Source: Zeus faber
Lineage: Eukaryota; Chordata; Actinopteri; Zeiformes; Zeidae
NCBI GenBank assembly: GCA_960531495.1
Contig: OY482847.1
Coordinates: 12,365,469 to 12,429,468 of the forward strand
Direction of reading: 5' to 3'
Length of the DNA stretch: 64,000 nucleotides
Below are positions 33,471 to 46,904 of this stretch, one piece after another. The notes under the pieces are model-generated. The model was not told the origin of the DNA. It searched no databases and saw nothing but the letters and a program-made list of their open reading frames with translations. Position 1 is the first letter of the stretch; each line of letters starts with the position of its first letter. The position numbers and the translations under genes are program-made.

Positions 33471-36400
33471 TGTCCTCTGTACCAATTAGCTAATAGCCTG
33501 CATGCTCACTCATTCAAGATGTAATCAGACGCTTGTTGTTTGCTTTGTATCTCATCTGCTGGTCGTTTTGACTCTTAAGTATACCCGCATTAGAGTGATT
33601 TTGTTTTTGTTTCTTGTATCGAGTTTTGCGGTTGAGGTCCTTCAGCCATACACTTGTATTTTCACAATTCTTAATGTTACAAGGTGAATTTTTAATGTTT
33701 CTCTTAGCTTTGTTTGCCTCGCATTTAAATGCAAAACAACATGTTATCCGGTTACATAAGCGACAATATGCCTTGCGCAACCTTTTCTGTGTTCAGTGGC
33801 TCACTCTCACCCTGCAAACAGTAACAATCATTAATATCCCAAACAACGTTCCTTTTTGCTACAGCCGTCATCCTATTCAGTCGGAATCACTCACATGTAT
33901 CGATTGTCTTTAATTTGTGCCTGAGAGGCGAAATAAAGATTCTTCCTTTGAACGCAATTCTTTTATATTCAATTCTAAATGCAATATATATTCATCTATT
34001 TGTCTAGAATCTGGATGTTTTTGTCGATGATTTCCCAAAAGCCTAGTTGATTGAAAAACTGTTAAAGTATTATTCAAATAGGTTCATCTCACACGTTTGT
34101 ATAAATAAACAGTTAACATCAGTTAACAATAAACTAAAGACATCAATACTGACCTAAACCTATGCCCGTAATTGCTGAGACAGGAGAATTTGTCTTGTCC
34201 CTCTTAAAGCACGAATAATAATAACACTTTCTGAAATCGTTCACTTGTTAGTGTCCTTTTCTGTTTCAAAAATAATCAAGGTTTGAGGAAAGAACTAATG
34301 TTTTCTGACAAAGGTGGTGAGGTAGCGCCCACACGAGCTGTACCAACCACAACTGTTGCACCCAACAAGGCCGATGTGCTCTCGACTGGTTTGTAGTGAA
34401 TTCATGCGTTAGGAATAAGTGACAGGCGTGCACACTTTTAATTATTACACTACAAACACATTTAGGAAATGCTTTTACATCTCATTACTTAATAAACCTT
34501 TCAGATGCACGACAACGAGAAAACCCTTCCAGCCTGTGCCTCACAGATGCACAAATCTGAATAATATCTGATTTGCATTTTTGCGGTCTCTTCCAATGAA
34601 CCCACAGTCTCCCCGTGACTGTAAACAGACTAGGTTCATGGCTTTTTTCCATGTTTGCTTGAGAGTTCAAGTTAGTTGGCGAGTGACCAGAGGCATGGGA
34701 CAGCGAGCCAAAACCATACTTGGAGCAAACAAAGCAGATGTTATCCGAGGACGCCCCCAAGACCGCCGCGTGGAAAAGGTTCCAGAAAGAGGACGTTACA
34801 GGACCGCAGTTATTCATCAGTGACACCAGGAGCTAAAGTTAATGTAAACACTACATCGACATATAATAGGTCGCATATCATGGGAACCAAAGAATCAATA
34901 GTCTGTAATTCAAATTTTCAAGATGTAAAATTGTGCAGTAATTAGATGTCTATCCACCCATGTTCTCTACCCTCTTATTCCTCTTTCGGGGTTGGATTAA
35001 ACATGTGGGAAAGCGTTCTTCTGGGCACTCTGAGATGCCCTATAGTTTTCTCCCCAAAGGTTTACTGGGCGACCACTTTAAACGCAGCAGCTGCCTCACT
35101 TCACATGTCCCACGGTACTAATGCACCCTTCCAACCGGAGCCTGGAATAAGCTCTGAGTCCTCCTCCATTGCAGCTGGTCCCGATCGCAGAGCTTGTGCA
35201 TCATTAGCTTCGATGATAAAAACTCATGTTGCTTTCAATGAATATTTTTGAGTCTATTACAGCAGAGAGAACAGTTATCGATCAATGCATAGTGTTTTTT
35301 TTTCTTGCTGAATTATGCTCTATTGCTATGTTCTCGGTCATGAATGCGCTGTATTGCCACTATGGATATATTTTCAATTTCAAATGGTTGTGATATGCAT
35401 CTGATACATATTAATATCGCTCACATTTTTAGCGCCCCACCCTGCCCCTTATCCCTCCGCTGAAGGAAAATGTGCCAAATCTCACTGGCATGACAAGCCA
35501 GGGCGTGTGAGCAATATTTATCTAGGCCAGTGCATTACTTGAGGCTGGACATTTTCAACACTCAATGCCACCGAGTATGTGCAAAAAAAAAAAAAAAAAA
35601 AAAAATAAAAAAGAAAGAGCTGATTTTAACTGAGACTAGAATGTCATAATGGCAACTGGAGCCAGGGCAATAAGAGAGACACAGAAGCCAAGCTAATCCA
35701 CCTTAGTAGGAACCTGTTCGGGACGAGCTGCCTTTTTGGGGTTCTCTGATTCCCTCCAAAAGTATAATTTCTTCTCAAATATATTTAGCACGACATTGAT
35801 CTATTTTTTGTACTGCGTTGACTATGGTTTAACTAATCAGTCAGTTAAATTGAAATAAAATGTATGTTTCAGTTTAACTTACAATATATTGCTGTTTTCT
35901 TTGCAGTATGGAGGATTTGTTAAACATTTAAATCAAGCATTGTCAAATTGTTGACAACTAAAATTTTGGCAACTAATATTGTTCTTTTTTATCAACTATC
36001 ATTGTCCTTATCAGTATTAGTATCATAATCAACTCATTAGCAAAGGCAATACTCACCTTTTTCGTAAACTGCAGGACCAGCGCAACCATACTATTTATTT
36101 CGTCCATTATTCCTCTCCATGTTTGCAAACCTCAACCTCTGCTGCAAATTACAATTCATGAGAGTTTAGATGACAGTGTTTGTGAATGCTTTTCATCAGG
36201 CAAAGTATCGCATTTTACCTTTTGAACCAATATGGTAAAATAAAATGCAGTGCAATGCATTCTAATCCCTTCACCATTTACATAGAGATGGAATCTGTAA
36301 GCAGTAAACACTCCAAACAAACAGATTGTGGAGGATTCAGGAGAAGGGCTCAACACCCTGGTCAGCGACACTTATATGTCTTCCACAGATCAATCTAAAG

Positions 36401-37611
36401 GTAGCTAAAATAAATAGACAGGAAATAACAACTACACTTTCCTCACTTTACCCGAAATGTGGAAAACTGGCCATTTACCTTCACCTTGTTCAGGAACAGA
36501 TGCTTTCTAAGAGTTCATCTTTTAAGGTCAACATTCACGGTCATCCACTTGTTTTATCCACGGGATCAGAATCAGATATAAAATTTGTCTGTAAACAATA
36601 ATTTTATTTTTATTTTTGCATGATTATTTTGTGTTAAATGTTTGCTTTGATAACTAGCATCTATTATGGTTTCCGAGGCAACCACACGTGTTTTACGCAT
36701 TGTAATAGTTCTGTAATCAGCAGAGCGAGTATGCGAACAAGGTGGCGAAATAATTTTCGTGCACCACTTTGGTCTAATTGTAAGACGATAATTTCTTTGT
36801 GTGTTCCAGGATCGTTCCATTTCAGGCCTAAAAAAAGAGAACATTTTCCAAATGGCTTGTTATGACACTGCGGTCCTCTCGGGTCACAGGGAGGATAAAA
36901 CCGGAAGGCCCGGGCGACCGAAGACAGCGCGTTCTGGGTCAATGTGTTCCAGGACGCATTTGCACACTTTGGCTTTTAAGAGTAAAAACCTCTCCTTTCC
37001 ACGGGCAACCAGGGCAATTAATCCACCTCCGTTAGTTTCAAAGGATTTTGTGACAGTGCGTACAAGGACATCAGCAACAACTTGGAACAGTCACATTAGA
37101 AATTAAGAACAAGTTTCAATATCTGACCTAATATTATCTCACGATTTCATATTTAATATCCCTATACTACCCCCTATAATACATCTAGCATCTTATACAA
37201 GACTAGTTCCTATAGCAGAACTTTATTTTATTGGGACATTCCCAGGAAAAACACCATCCTATAATCCAATGCAGGCCCTTTGGTACATGTCGTCTCAATT
37301 CAAAGCAATACATTTTTGTGATTTTCCTTCCATACTTAGTGAACATTTTCATACATTTTTATGGTTTGACATCGTTTGTAGTGTTGACATCATGATTAGA
37401 CGTAATCTCTACAGGACACTTTTAATGTCGTCAACAGTTTACACACAATACACGATAAAAGACACAAAATATCCAATTTTTTGCAACATTTAAACTAACG
37501 ATAAAAAAAATATTCCCACATTTGGAAAAGAAAAACACTTATATATATATTTACATACACTTACACTTTGGTGGTGGATATACATTTTTTTTGTGTGTGT
37601 GTGATTTCGTC
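33471..37611. other. Intergenic, mostly AT-rich; no gene confirmed
   Basis: No known protein is recognisable. There is a poly-A run near 35582-35606 and one possible exon around 34690-34825 that is discussed as a finding. The remainder shows only chance open frames. Confidence 0.4.
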
Positions 37612-38078
37612 TGTTGGAGAATTTCTGCGTGGTCGGTGAGGTTAATTTGCCCGCTACAGGAAAACAAAACTGAGAGTATTAAAGATATTTAGTCTGCAGA
37701 ATAAAGAGAAAGATACGGTCATGCTTCAAAGCAGAGTGCTGATCAGTCTAGTTTTACAGAAGAAAAACCCAGCCTATATTCAGAGAAATGTTGTCCCTGA
37801 GACAAGCCCTGTGATTTACTGTTGTCTTCAGTAACCGCTGAGAACATGTTTTGACAAAGAAAACCGGGAAAGCATACGTTGAGTGTTTACAGAAATGGTC
37901 CTTTTACGAGCTAGAAAACCAGATAATGACTAAAATATATGTGACAGTGGTATACAGGGAGGTAAGATCTCCTGAAAAAGAGTTGAGCATCACCAAACAA
38001 ACATATGCCTCAGCATTTAGACATCACTTGGTGGTAGAATTATATCATTCATTGACATGGATCATTTTTTCTCTCACA
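37612..38078 (-). repeat. LTR copy, left (presumed 3' LTR)
   Basis: A 467-bp repeat with TG...CA termini, closely similar to 43073-43382. It retains about 160 bp near its left end (about 37640-37815) that the other copy lacks. Confidence 0.7.
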
Positions 38079-38598
38079 CTCTCTCCTGTTGTTCCCAGTG
38101 GAACAATACAAAATAAAATTCAATAATGCTAAAATGTCATATAATTGAGGCAAAGAGATCAGAAAATGACATATAAATTAAATACAATACAATTATACTG
38201 CAGAGATATTGCTAACACACATCACACATACTAAATATAACTATATAAACTCATAACCAAATATCCCAGACAGAATTCAAGAACATCTCCATCTCAAATT
38301 GGCCATCTACCCTATGCTATGACAACGCACTACGAAAAACCCAAGTGGTACCGAGGGAAAAATCCTGTGTGAAGGATTCAGTATAACAACAAAGTTTAAC
38401 ATCCAATAAAACATCCATAAAAACTTGGGTGAGAGACACACATTATGACAATATTGTTTGGTATAGGTCCACAATTGTAAAATGGGGTAGGCGGAAAAAT
38501 TCTGTGATTTCCCAAACAGTTATGTTGAGTCTCAGTACAAAATAAATGTATGCACCGTAGTGTAACAACAGAATGATATTATCACAAAATCTAATATG

Positions 38599-38745
38599 TT
38601 CAAGTTCAAGAGATTATTTGTCACATACATATACATACAGTCATACATATATGCAGTGAAATGTCATGACACCTGGTGATTACGCACAATAAGCTCTAAA
38701 AATACAAAAAAATACCAAAATGTGCGTAATCGACACAAGGTGCTC
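38599..38745. repeat. Dispersed repeat family, copy 2 of 3
   Basis: Closely similar to the copies at 29896 and 55160. It lies inside the LTR element, so it probably inserted after that element. Confidence 0.85.
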
Positions 38746-39762
38746 GCGCAGGCAGCCGCAAGGGGAGGCGCCACAATCGCGAATCAGTAGGAGATAATGG
38801 CCATAGAATATCGATTAGGCTACAAAATAACCGACAGTGTGTAAATCATGCAGGGTTTTCAAATTTCATTAGAATGCATTTCTCGAATGTTGCCTGAACA
38901 TTAACCCATCTACACAATCCATTAATGAAGAAAAATCTAAAAATGATAAAAACTAAACTGGACAATCTGATCACTACTGGTTTACGTGGTGTAATTCATA
39001 TGTGGCTTTTGTCGACAGAAGACCGCATTGGTCTCCCGGTCAGCACTTCATGCAGGGCAGTCCCGTCGCGCCATGTGATCGTCCTCGCATTCCCATCATC
39101 ACTAATGGCAGGAATGAAACTCAGTCAAGCTTACCTTCACTGGGATTCCATTACGAAAACATGTCAATTATTACCAAACAGTATTTTAAACATGACAAAG
39201 TGTCAGCCTGATGAGTCCTCATCTGTGGAGGAGACAACCATCATTAGACAAGAGCAATATTGGGTAATGGCTCTAACATTTCCTTTAGAAAGGGGGTCAA
39301 GTACATTAATGTAAACAACACAAATAGGAAGATCAAAATGGGGGGTTTATGACATCACAACATTAAACGATGTTCTGTATATCTCATTAATCAGCTACAC
39401 TGCAACATAGCACACTTGCCCGTAAATTTTCACGCAATCAAATAAAACAAAAGACAGTTTACAACAAATAGAAACACAAACACAACCGGTTGTACAAAAT
39501 AAACAAAACTGCTTTATACAAAAAACAGATGACGGACAGACAAACAAAAGGAAAACCCTCCTTTATGATGTATTGTATGAATACAATCATCGTAGTTTAA
39601 GTTTTCAAGAACTTCAGTAGCAAGATCTGGGCGGGGCGAAGCCGCAACGGAAATCGCTGTCAAGCAGTCATGTGAATCTCCATCAGAGGGAAGAAGAGAA
39701 GTTGGAGTAAGCAAAGTGAAAGTTGCACATGTTGATGATGGAGAGGTGTTGCCGGAGAGAAT

Positions 39763-39978
39763 TTAGCCAGTTTGCTTTGTAGCAAAACAAAGGCTACGGC
39801 ATGTAATCAACCCAATAACCCTGGAAGCAAGTTTCCGAGCATAGTATGCAACAAGACGTAATTCCTCTCCATAAGATTGCAACAACACAGCTAACACCAA
39901 CCCATCTCCCTTATCCACAGTAAAAGCAATCCAGCAAACCCAACATGGGGCAGGTGCAAAAGCTTGTTTGAAAGACAA
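39763..39978 (-). pseudogene. Retroviral-type pol fragment (RT/RNase H connection)
   Basis: A 71-codon frame shows the pattern of the connection region of fish endogenous retrovirus pol: a VDKGDG-like turn, a VLLQ strand and a VAYYARKL motif before a CRSLCFATK segment. It is truncated at both ends by stops and carries no complete enzymatic domain. It lies between the two LTR copies in a consistent orientation. Confidence 0.6.
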
Positions 39979-42754
39979 CGAAAAACGTTTTCCCGTCTAA
40001 TGGATGGGCAAGCGTTGCATGCATTCTATGATCCAAAAACAACAAAAACAACAACAGCCCAGAAAGGCCATGCCAGGGTGCCACCCTGAGGAGAAAAAAT
40101 TTAATAAAATAAAATAAATGTCATGACTCAAATAATGCCTAATTCTGTTCTACTTAATAATTTAATTCATTAACTATTCAAACCTTTTCCTAAAATTGTG
40201 GAAAATTAAAATTATTCTTACTCCAATGGAGTTTTCCTTCCAGAACATTTAATAATCTGTGTACTATCAGGATAGACAGATTTATAAAACAATGGCTGAG
40301 AACAGACACAGAAGCAGCCCCCCATGGTAATCACACAGATATCATTTTCCAGCAGGACTTCAGGTGGTCAGTCATTCCACAGCTTTCAGTTGGAGTAGAA
40401 AAAAACATTCCGATTGCAGTCATTCAGTTTGATGTTTTGTCTGACGCAGTGACATCACCGAATGCAGGTCCAAAGGAGCACAGTTGATTCGGCTCCTCAA
40501 CTTTCCACAACAGCTTTTTCAATTGTGCGTTCGCTGTACTTTGGACGCCAAACACTTCCTGTTCGTTGGTGGAGGGGAGGAGCAGCAGGAGTCAACACTT
40601 TCATTTCATTTCACATAACAGAAATTTGTTCATTGTTCAGAAAATGTCCCAAGTTATTCAACCTGATGTTGGCCAAACTGGATCTGTGTACACCAGGTCT
40701 TCACAGACCTTCTCGGAAATGCAGGAGTAGGCATGTCTCTCAGCAGGATATCAGGAAAATAGGAATGTCCTTTGGGCCTGTGTGAAAAAAGCCCTGGGGT
40801 GCTTAACGTGTTTGTTCTCAGACATTATCAGAAAATGAAAAGAGTGGTATACCACTGTAAAAGGCAGTGTCATAAAGATAATCACTCCAGGGTTCTCTGA
40901 CAACAGTGTCCCTGAGTGATAACACAGTAATCATTAACTCAGCCTCTGAACATTGCTTCGACAGCTAGGTCAATTTAGCAGAATGTCATATTTAAATAAG
41001 AACTAATCAAAATTATTCTGGTTCTATAGGGCACCCTATAATATCTGATGCTATAATATTTTTTTTTTTAACGATGGAACTCAATATGAGATATAGAGCT
41101 TAATTCAATCAAGGTATTTCCATTTATATGCTTGCTTGCATTTAATCTCACAATAATTCCAATTGAGCCTATTAAATGATGACATTTAAAAATCAAGGAA
41201 ATTTACAAGGACCTTTGAATGCTGGACATGTATGCATGTCCCTACTCAATTGTAGAGCAATTCTTTTTGATCATCCTGTTGTTCTTCAGATCTTCTCAGT
41301 CAGAGGGAGTCACATCTTCATTGGTCAAAAGTGAAACTGCAGCCAGTGTATTCCTGCTTCAAACTGTGGAAATGAAACACTGAATAGACGGGTTGGTTAA
41401 TCCATCAATACACAATTACAACATTAATCGATCTACAAGATATTTTCAACACATTTCACATTTATTTTGACTTTTTCAATTTTTAGTAAGCGGACGTACA
41501 CAATTCATTACCTCTCTAGTGTACAAAACAAAACAGTTATTTCTCTTTGTTAAACTACTTGCTCAGTTTTATACTGTATATCAACAGCTACCTTATTCAA
41601 TGTCAACTAGGGATTACATCTAGAGTAAAAAAATAAAACATGATAATAATAATTATAATGCTGTTCGATTATACTTAAACAATTACCAGCCTTTCCGAAA
41701 AACTAACCGGTAAGGATTTGAAACACACAAACACTATTGTATATCACACCAAAACTGACAATTCACTCATGCAATATTACTTTTTAAGGTATAGTGTTTA
41801 ATCTATACTATCATTATCTTTATAATCTTTACTTATTTATAATATCCTTTAATTTAGAATGACTAATTTACTAATGCTTCATGTCATTGTGCCAATTTGT
41901 TACTGCTGTAACACTGCAGATTACATATCTGCTCTCCGCGACGTCTTAAAAATATATTTTGTAACCAATTTTTCCCAATTTATATTGATCAATTTAGTTA
42001 AATAATAAAATAGATAAATAATAAATCTATTAACAAAGCACAAACTATAGTTCTGAAAACAGAAACTCACTGTACTTCTCACCGTACCAAAACCTTTTTT
42101 TTCAGCAACTTAAAACCTGCTACAACTCACCACACCACTATGATCAACAGCACAATCATCTCTCTAAACACAATCCAACAGTTCAAACCGTTCAATAAAT
42201 TCATATTACTTCAGCTTGGACTACTGTTGTTAACTGGCACTTAAATTCAATTTGATTTGAATTTAGTCTGCTAAACACCACTAGTACCATAATCACATCA
42301 TGCACCATTTGACTACATGTTAGTCATTCAATCCTGCAGCTTTCTCTGCTGAACCAATATTTGGCTAAAATGACTTTCACAACTCTCTTTGCTCCAAGTT
42401 CCATCCTAAACAAAGAATCCCAAATGCATCATGTGCTAACTTTCCCACTTTCATTGTCTTTCACATCATCTTCAAGTGCTTTCAGTCAACCACCTTTACA
42501 GCTCTCTCTCGCCCTGTTATAATTGTTTTTTTCAAATTAATTAAAAACCTTACAGTATCCTTTCCAGCGATCCTACCAGATATTTCGATTATAACGCTAC
42601 TTTAACACCAAGGACTAATGTGTGAAACTAGCTTGTTTTGTTTTGTGCAACACACATACCACGCTTATCTCGCGTTTATTCATTCGCTCGTTTCATCGAG
42701 ATTTTTACCAGCCAGGTGGCTAAGCATACATACATACATTTCCTGCTGCCACCG

Positions 42755-42810
42755 CAACCCGGCCCCGGATGAGCAGGGGAAAATGGATGGATGGTTAGAT
42801 GGATGGACAT
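42755..42810. repeat. SINE/LINE 3' tail with GGAT repeats
   Basis: The string CCGGCCCCGGATGAGCAGG followed by GGAAAATGGATGGATGG is a widespread teleost retroposon 3' end. Only the tail is recognisable. Confidence 0.6.
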
Positions 42811-43072
42811 ACATTTCCAAGCTTAACAGAAGCTTCTTCAGCGGTCCTCTAGATGGATACAATCTCTAAGCTTACTCAAAGCTCTTTCCTACGATCATCC
42901 CCGATCGGTACAATATCCCAGCAAGTCCTCTGCTGGATCTGCCGTCATATCCGGACGCCTCCTTCTCGGACGCCTCACGGCCGGTCTCTGACTGCCGCCG
43001 TGCCCCCGGCCTGGACGCGAAGACGTCCAACAGAGCCAAGCAGAGAATCCCATCATCGTCAAATTCTCAGAC

Positions 43073-43382
43073 TGTTGGAGAATTTGTCCTGCGTGGTCGC
43101 TGTTGTCTTCAGTGACAGCTGAGAGCGTGTTTTAACAAAGAAAAACACAGAACGCCATCGGTGCCGGGAAAGCATAAGTTGAGGGTGTACCCAAATGGTC
43201 CTTTTAAGAGCGAGAAAGACAGAGGTAGCGACTAAAACATTTGTGACAGTGGTACGCAGGAATGCAAGATCTCCTGAGAAAACGTCGAGCGTCAACAAAC
43301 AGAAGGATGCCTCAGCATTTAGTCATCACCTGGCGGTAGAATCATATCATTCATTGACATTGATCATTTTTTTTCTCTCACA
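43073..43382 (-). repeat. LTR copy, right (presumed 5' LTR, internally deleted)
   Basis: A 310-bp repeat with the same TGTTGGAG and CTCTCACA termini as the left copy. The deletion junction reads GTGGTCGCTGTTGTCTTC, where the left copy has the extra segment. Confidence 0.7.
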
Positions 43383-43389
43383 CGCTCCT

Positions 43390-44520
43390 TACATAAGGCC
43401 CTGTTTCCATACCGGAGACGGGTGCGTCACCCGCTTCCCGACGGCGTCACCTTGAATTAGCCGCCGCCGCCGCCCGCTCGGCGCGAGGAGCACCTCCGAC
43501 ATGGCGCTCGTCTCCTCATCACAAAGGCCGTCGTTTGAAGCCCGGAAAGGAAGCGCGAGCCGCTTGGGACGCCACAGATTCGCACGCTCGGTCCACGTCA
43601 GTGAGGAAGACGAACGCCTTGACGGAAACATGAAGATGTGTTTTTTGTTTCCGCCCGGCACCTCAATGTGACAGTGTTTGTGAAGCTGATTTTAGAGATG
43701 AGAATGTCCCCTTCAGGCGGACCCCACGCTGACTTTTACAAAACCCATCTTCCCAGAAAATTGCCTCCCAAAAAACAAAAAGTTGCCAAAGAGGTTTCCA
43801 TCTGAGGGGCTCGGTGATTACTTAAGTGCTGTCTTGCATCTACGGTGCCGCGTCGTTTGCGTCAACAGCCTGGATTTGCCTCCTGCGTTCTCCCTGTGAA
43901 ATATGCGGACGGCCTTTCATTCGCGGAGCGTCCTGATGGGGTCACCGCCCGGACCGACTCCGCCGGGCCTCGGACTCAGTGGTTGAACCGTGGGACCGGG
44001 GTCTCTCCGCCGGCGGCGACGGGAGCCGGGTCCATGGACGCCGTCTCCTCTACGCCGGCCTCCAGCGATTGCCGAGCAAAAACAATCGGGGAGAGCCTCC
44101 ACCTTGTTCTGAAGCGCGTGGAATGCCGCGGGACGCCCGCATCGAGGATACGCTCCCAAAGACGCACGGAGGATTCCAGACCAATCTCCCGTCCCTAGAA
44201 CGAACATACCCGACCTTCTTCCGTCCGATCCTTGGGTCTGCCGGCGCGGTTTGGGGTGGGGCAGACAAATGGCCTCTCCGAGGGGCTGGAGAGGCCTATT
44301 GACTTCTGAAATGTCGACGGACGGCTTTGATCCGCTCCGTCACACTTTGAACATTTTTTTGTTTTCTTTTTCTTCCCCCGTATCTATGGGCTTAGAGTCC
44401 GATAAACCGGAGTTTAAAGCCGAGAGGGCGACTGTGACGTGCCGGGATTTGAGATCCCCAGCCGCGGGTCGGCGCGGAAGCTGAAGCCTCGGGCGTCGCC
44501 GCGGAGTCAATATTGAAGAA
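43390..44520. other. GC/CG-rich block without an assigned gene
   Basis: CG-dinucleotide content rises sharply against AT-rich neighbours, as in a CpG island, and several 70-117-codon open frames occur on both strands. None resembles a known protein and no exon-intron model could be built. It could be an orphan promoter or simply GC-rich sequence. Confidence 0.4.
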
Positions 44521-45369
44521 ACAAAGCTTCCTTCCCCTCAAAGAGAATGTCTCGTCTTCAGTTAATCAGTTGAAAGAGTGACTCACTTGATGGCTCCGCC
44601 TTTTGTCCAGTGAGAGGGTGCCGGGGGTTGTTCATGTATAGATTATTTCAACGGCGTCGATAGAAAGTCAAGTGTGACTACGTGGATGAGTCACAGTGGA
44701 ACAAATTGACACAGAACCAACAAAACCGACTCCTTGTGTTTGAGGAGACACGACGCCTTTTTATTATGTTTACTACATAAGCTACAGCAGGACTCCAGTT
44801 TTCTAAAATTATATTATGATTATAAATACATTGTATAATATATATTGCACCATATACATGTATATGTATATCATTGTTATTACAAACGCATATCATTTCC
44901 ATGATGTTTTACACGGGAAAGCAGGTGAGTCAATGGAGAACATTGGATCTGCAACCTGCCGGTCCTTCATGTCTTTTGACGTCGGAAGAAAACAGTTTAA
45001 CTGGACGGAAAACGCTCCACAACCAGGAGGAGACTCCGCCCACGGCACCGGGGGGGACTCCGCCCAGTGGAAGTCTTGGCTCGCAGTTAGTTTAGCGTGA
45101 ACGTGGCTGACGTAAATCCCCCCGGTGCATCAGGAGGACGATTTGGGGTTTTGGACATCTATCCACCGTTGTTTGTGTTCCATAACCGTCTCTTCCTTCA
45201 TCTACTGTAACTTCTCTCGGCATTTCACCAATCATTTTGGATTGTCGAGAAAAATGTCGTCATCCTCCACCAAGAAAAACAAATCTCCTTTTTGAGTCCT
45301 TCCAGCGTCACTCCAGCTCATTGCAGTTAATTATCTGAACATTTACACTCCACCCAGCCATTACTGGGT

Positions 45370-45370
<1 letters not shown>
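44521..45370. other. Intergenic, no gene recognised
   Basis: Mixed-composition sequence with only chance open frames, bounded by the GC-rich block and the microsatellite cluster. Confidence 0.4.

Positions 45371-45371
<1 letters not shown>

Positions 45372-45406
<35 letters not shown>
45372..45406. repeat. (TG)n microsatellite
   Basis: About 17 TG units, shortly before the large CTA/TAC block. Confidence 0.95.
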
Positions 45407-45408
<2 letters not shown>

Positions 45409-45452
45409 GCATGTAGGCCTGCTGGGCCAGGTGACTCACTCTCCATCACTTT

Positions 45453-45950
45453 GGAGCTACTACTACTACCACTGCTACTACTACCACTGCTACTACTACA
45501 GTACTACTACTTCTCCTGCTACTCATACTTATTCTGCTACTACTACTACTACTAGTGCTACTTCTACTACAACTACTACTACTTCTAATAATTATACTGC
45601 CACTGCTTCTACTCTTCCTCCTACAACAACTACTACTACTTCTAATAATTATACTGCCACTGCTTCTACTCCTTCTCCTACTGCTACTACTACTACTACT
45701 ACTACGCTACTATTGCTACTACTAATTATACTGCTACTACTCCTACTACTACTGCTACTACTAATTATACTGCTACTGCTACTACTCCTACTACTACTGC
45801 TACTACTAATAAGCTACTATTGCTACTGCTAATTATACTGCTACTGCTACTTCTCCTACAAATCCTACTACTACTACTACTTGTACTGCTACTACTACTA
45901 AGTTACGACTACTACTGCTAGTACTAATTATACTAATACTACTGCTAAGT
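45453..45950. repeat. Long imperfect (CTA)n/(TAC)n trinucleotide block
   Basis: About 500 bp of TAC/CTA triplets with interspersed CTG, TTC and ATTATA units. It is open in several frames as threonine- or leucine-rich runs, which are repeat artefacts rather than genes. Confidence 0.95.
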
Positions 45951-46904
45951 GGGGGGGGGTCCGTTGGAGAGTTGCATTCATGCCACTGCTCTACACTTGC
46001 CTGTTTAACAAATTATCAGTCTTTAAATAATTGTCGGACAGAAGGTATTGTGATTTAAAGTATTTGATGAAAATGTACAATAGGAGGCGCAACAGGGCGC
46101 GCGTAACACAAAAATGTATTTGTGATCCCCTCGCAGCTACCGCCAGCAATCTGCAGACGATGATACTCTCATTCTAACTGCGCGTGGTTGTTTGCACTGG
46201 TGTTTGTGAATCGGATGTTGTTTTGGGGCGTGAGGCTGTTTTCTTGTACTGTGAACTGTAAGTTCATATACAGCCTGAAGACTGAATTCATGAGAAGAAC
46301 GACCTATTTTTCATTCAAAGATTTGTACCTTTTAGTTTTTTTATTTATAGGATTTAAAAATATTTTTTTTTATTTACAGGTTTATAAAATACAATATTAT
46401 TGTTGACACAATCGTGATGAATAATCGTGATCACAATGTTGACTAAAATAATCGTGATTATCATTTTAACCATAATCATGCAGCCGTACTTCGGAATGAT
46501 AACCGCCGTTAAGTGCGACGTAGGAAACCCACCCACACCCGCAAACACCACCCGATCATAGAATTACACTGTAACCAGGCCGGAACGAAAGAACTTCTGC
46601 AGTCACAAAACACACCAAACAGAGCCAAAGCAACAGAGCCAAAGCACACTCCTACATTGAACTTTAAGGAAGGGCCGACTACCCTGTACCCCACGTATTG
46701 CTGCCCGCAGCTATACAGTATTTATTATTATTACTACTGCAAAAAGAAAAGTTGCAGTAAGACTATGTTTCCTCACTACACATTGGTGCAAAGGATTGAA
46801 GTATCCACATGGTGCCGAACACACCTTTCAGCAGCTGCTGACGCGCTTACATGCATAACGGCGCCGTGCAGATGGTGCGTCATGGATGACAGATGTAGGG
46901 GAGA

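Larger units (their letters stand above)
37612..43382 (-). mobile_element. Degraded LTR retroelement (endogenous-retrovirus-like)
   Basis: Two related direct repeats, both starting TGTTGGAG and ending TCTCTCACA on the plus strand, flank about 5 kb: 37612-38078 and 43073-43382. Similarity stops exactly at the terminal CA. Between them, 39978-39763 on the minus strand encodes a fragment resembling the reverse transcriptase-RNase H connection of retroviral-type pol. In the same orientation a purine run (AGGAGAGAG) abuts the presumed 3' LTR, as a polypurine tract should. No gag, protease, integrase or env frame survives, and another repeat (38.6 kb) and a SINE/LINE tail (42.76 kb) lie inside. The flanks show no exact target duplication. 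This is a non-functional fossil. Confidence 0.65.

Noticed and set aside
39002-39314. Plus-strand open frames inside the LTR element
   Set aside because: Orientation is opposite to the pol remnant and the translations match nothing recognisable.
45368-45832. 154-codon Thr/Tyr/Leu-rich frame
   Set aside because: It arises entirely from the TG and TAC/CTA repeats.
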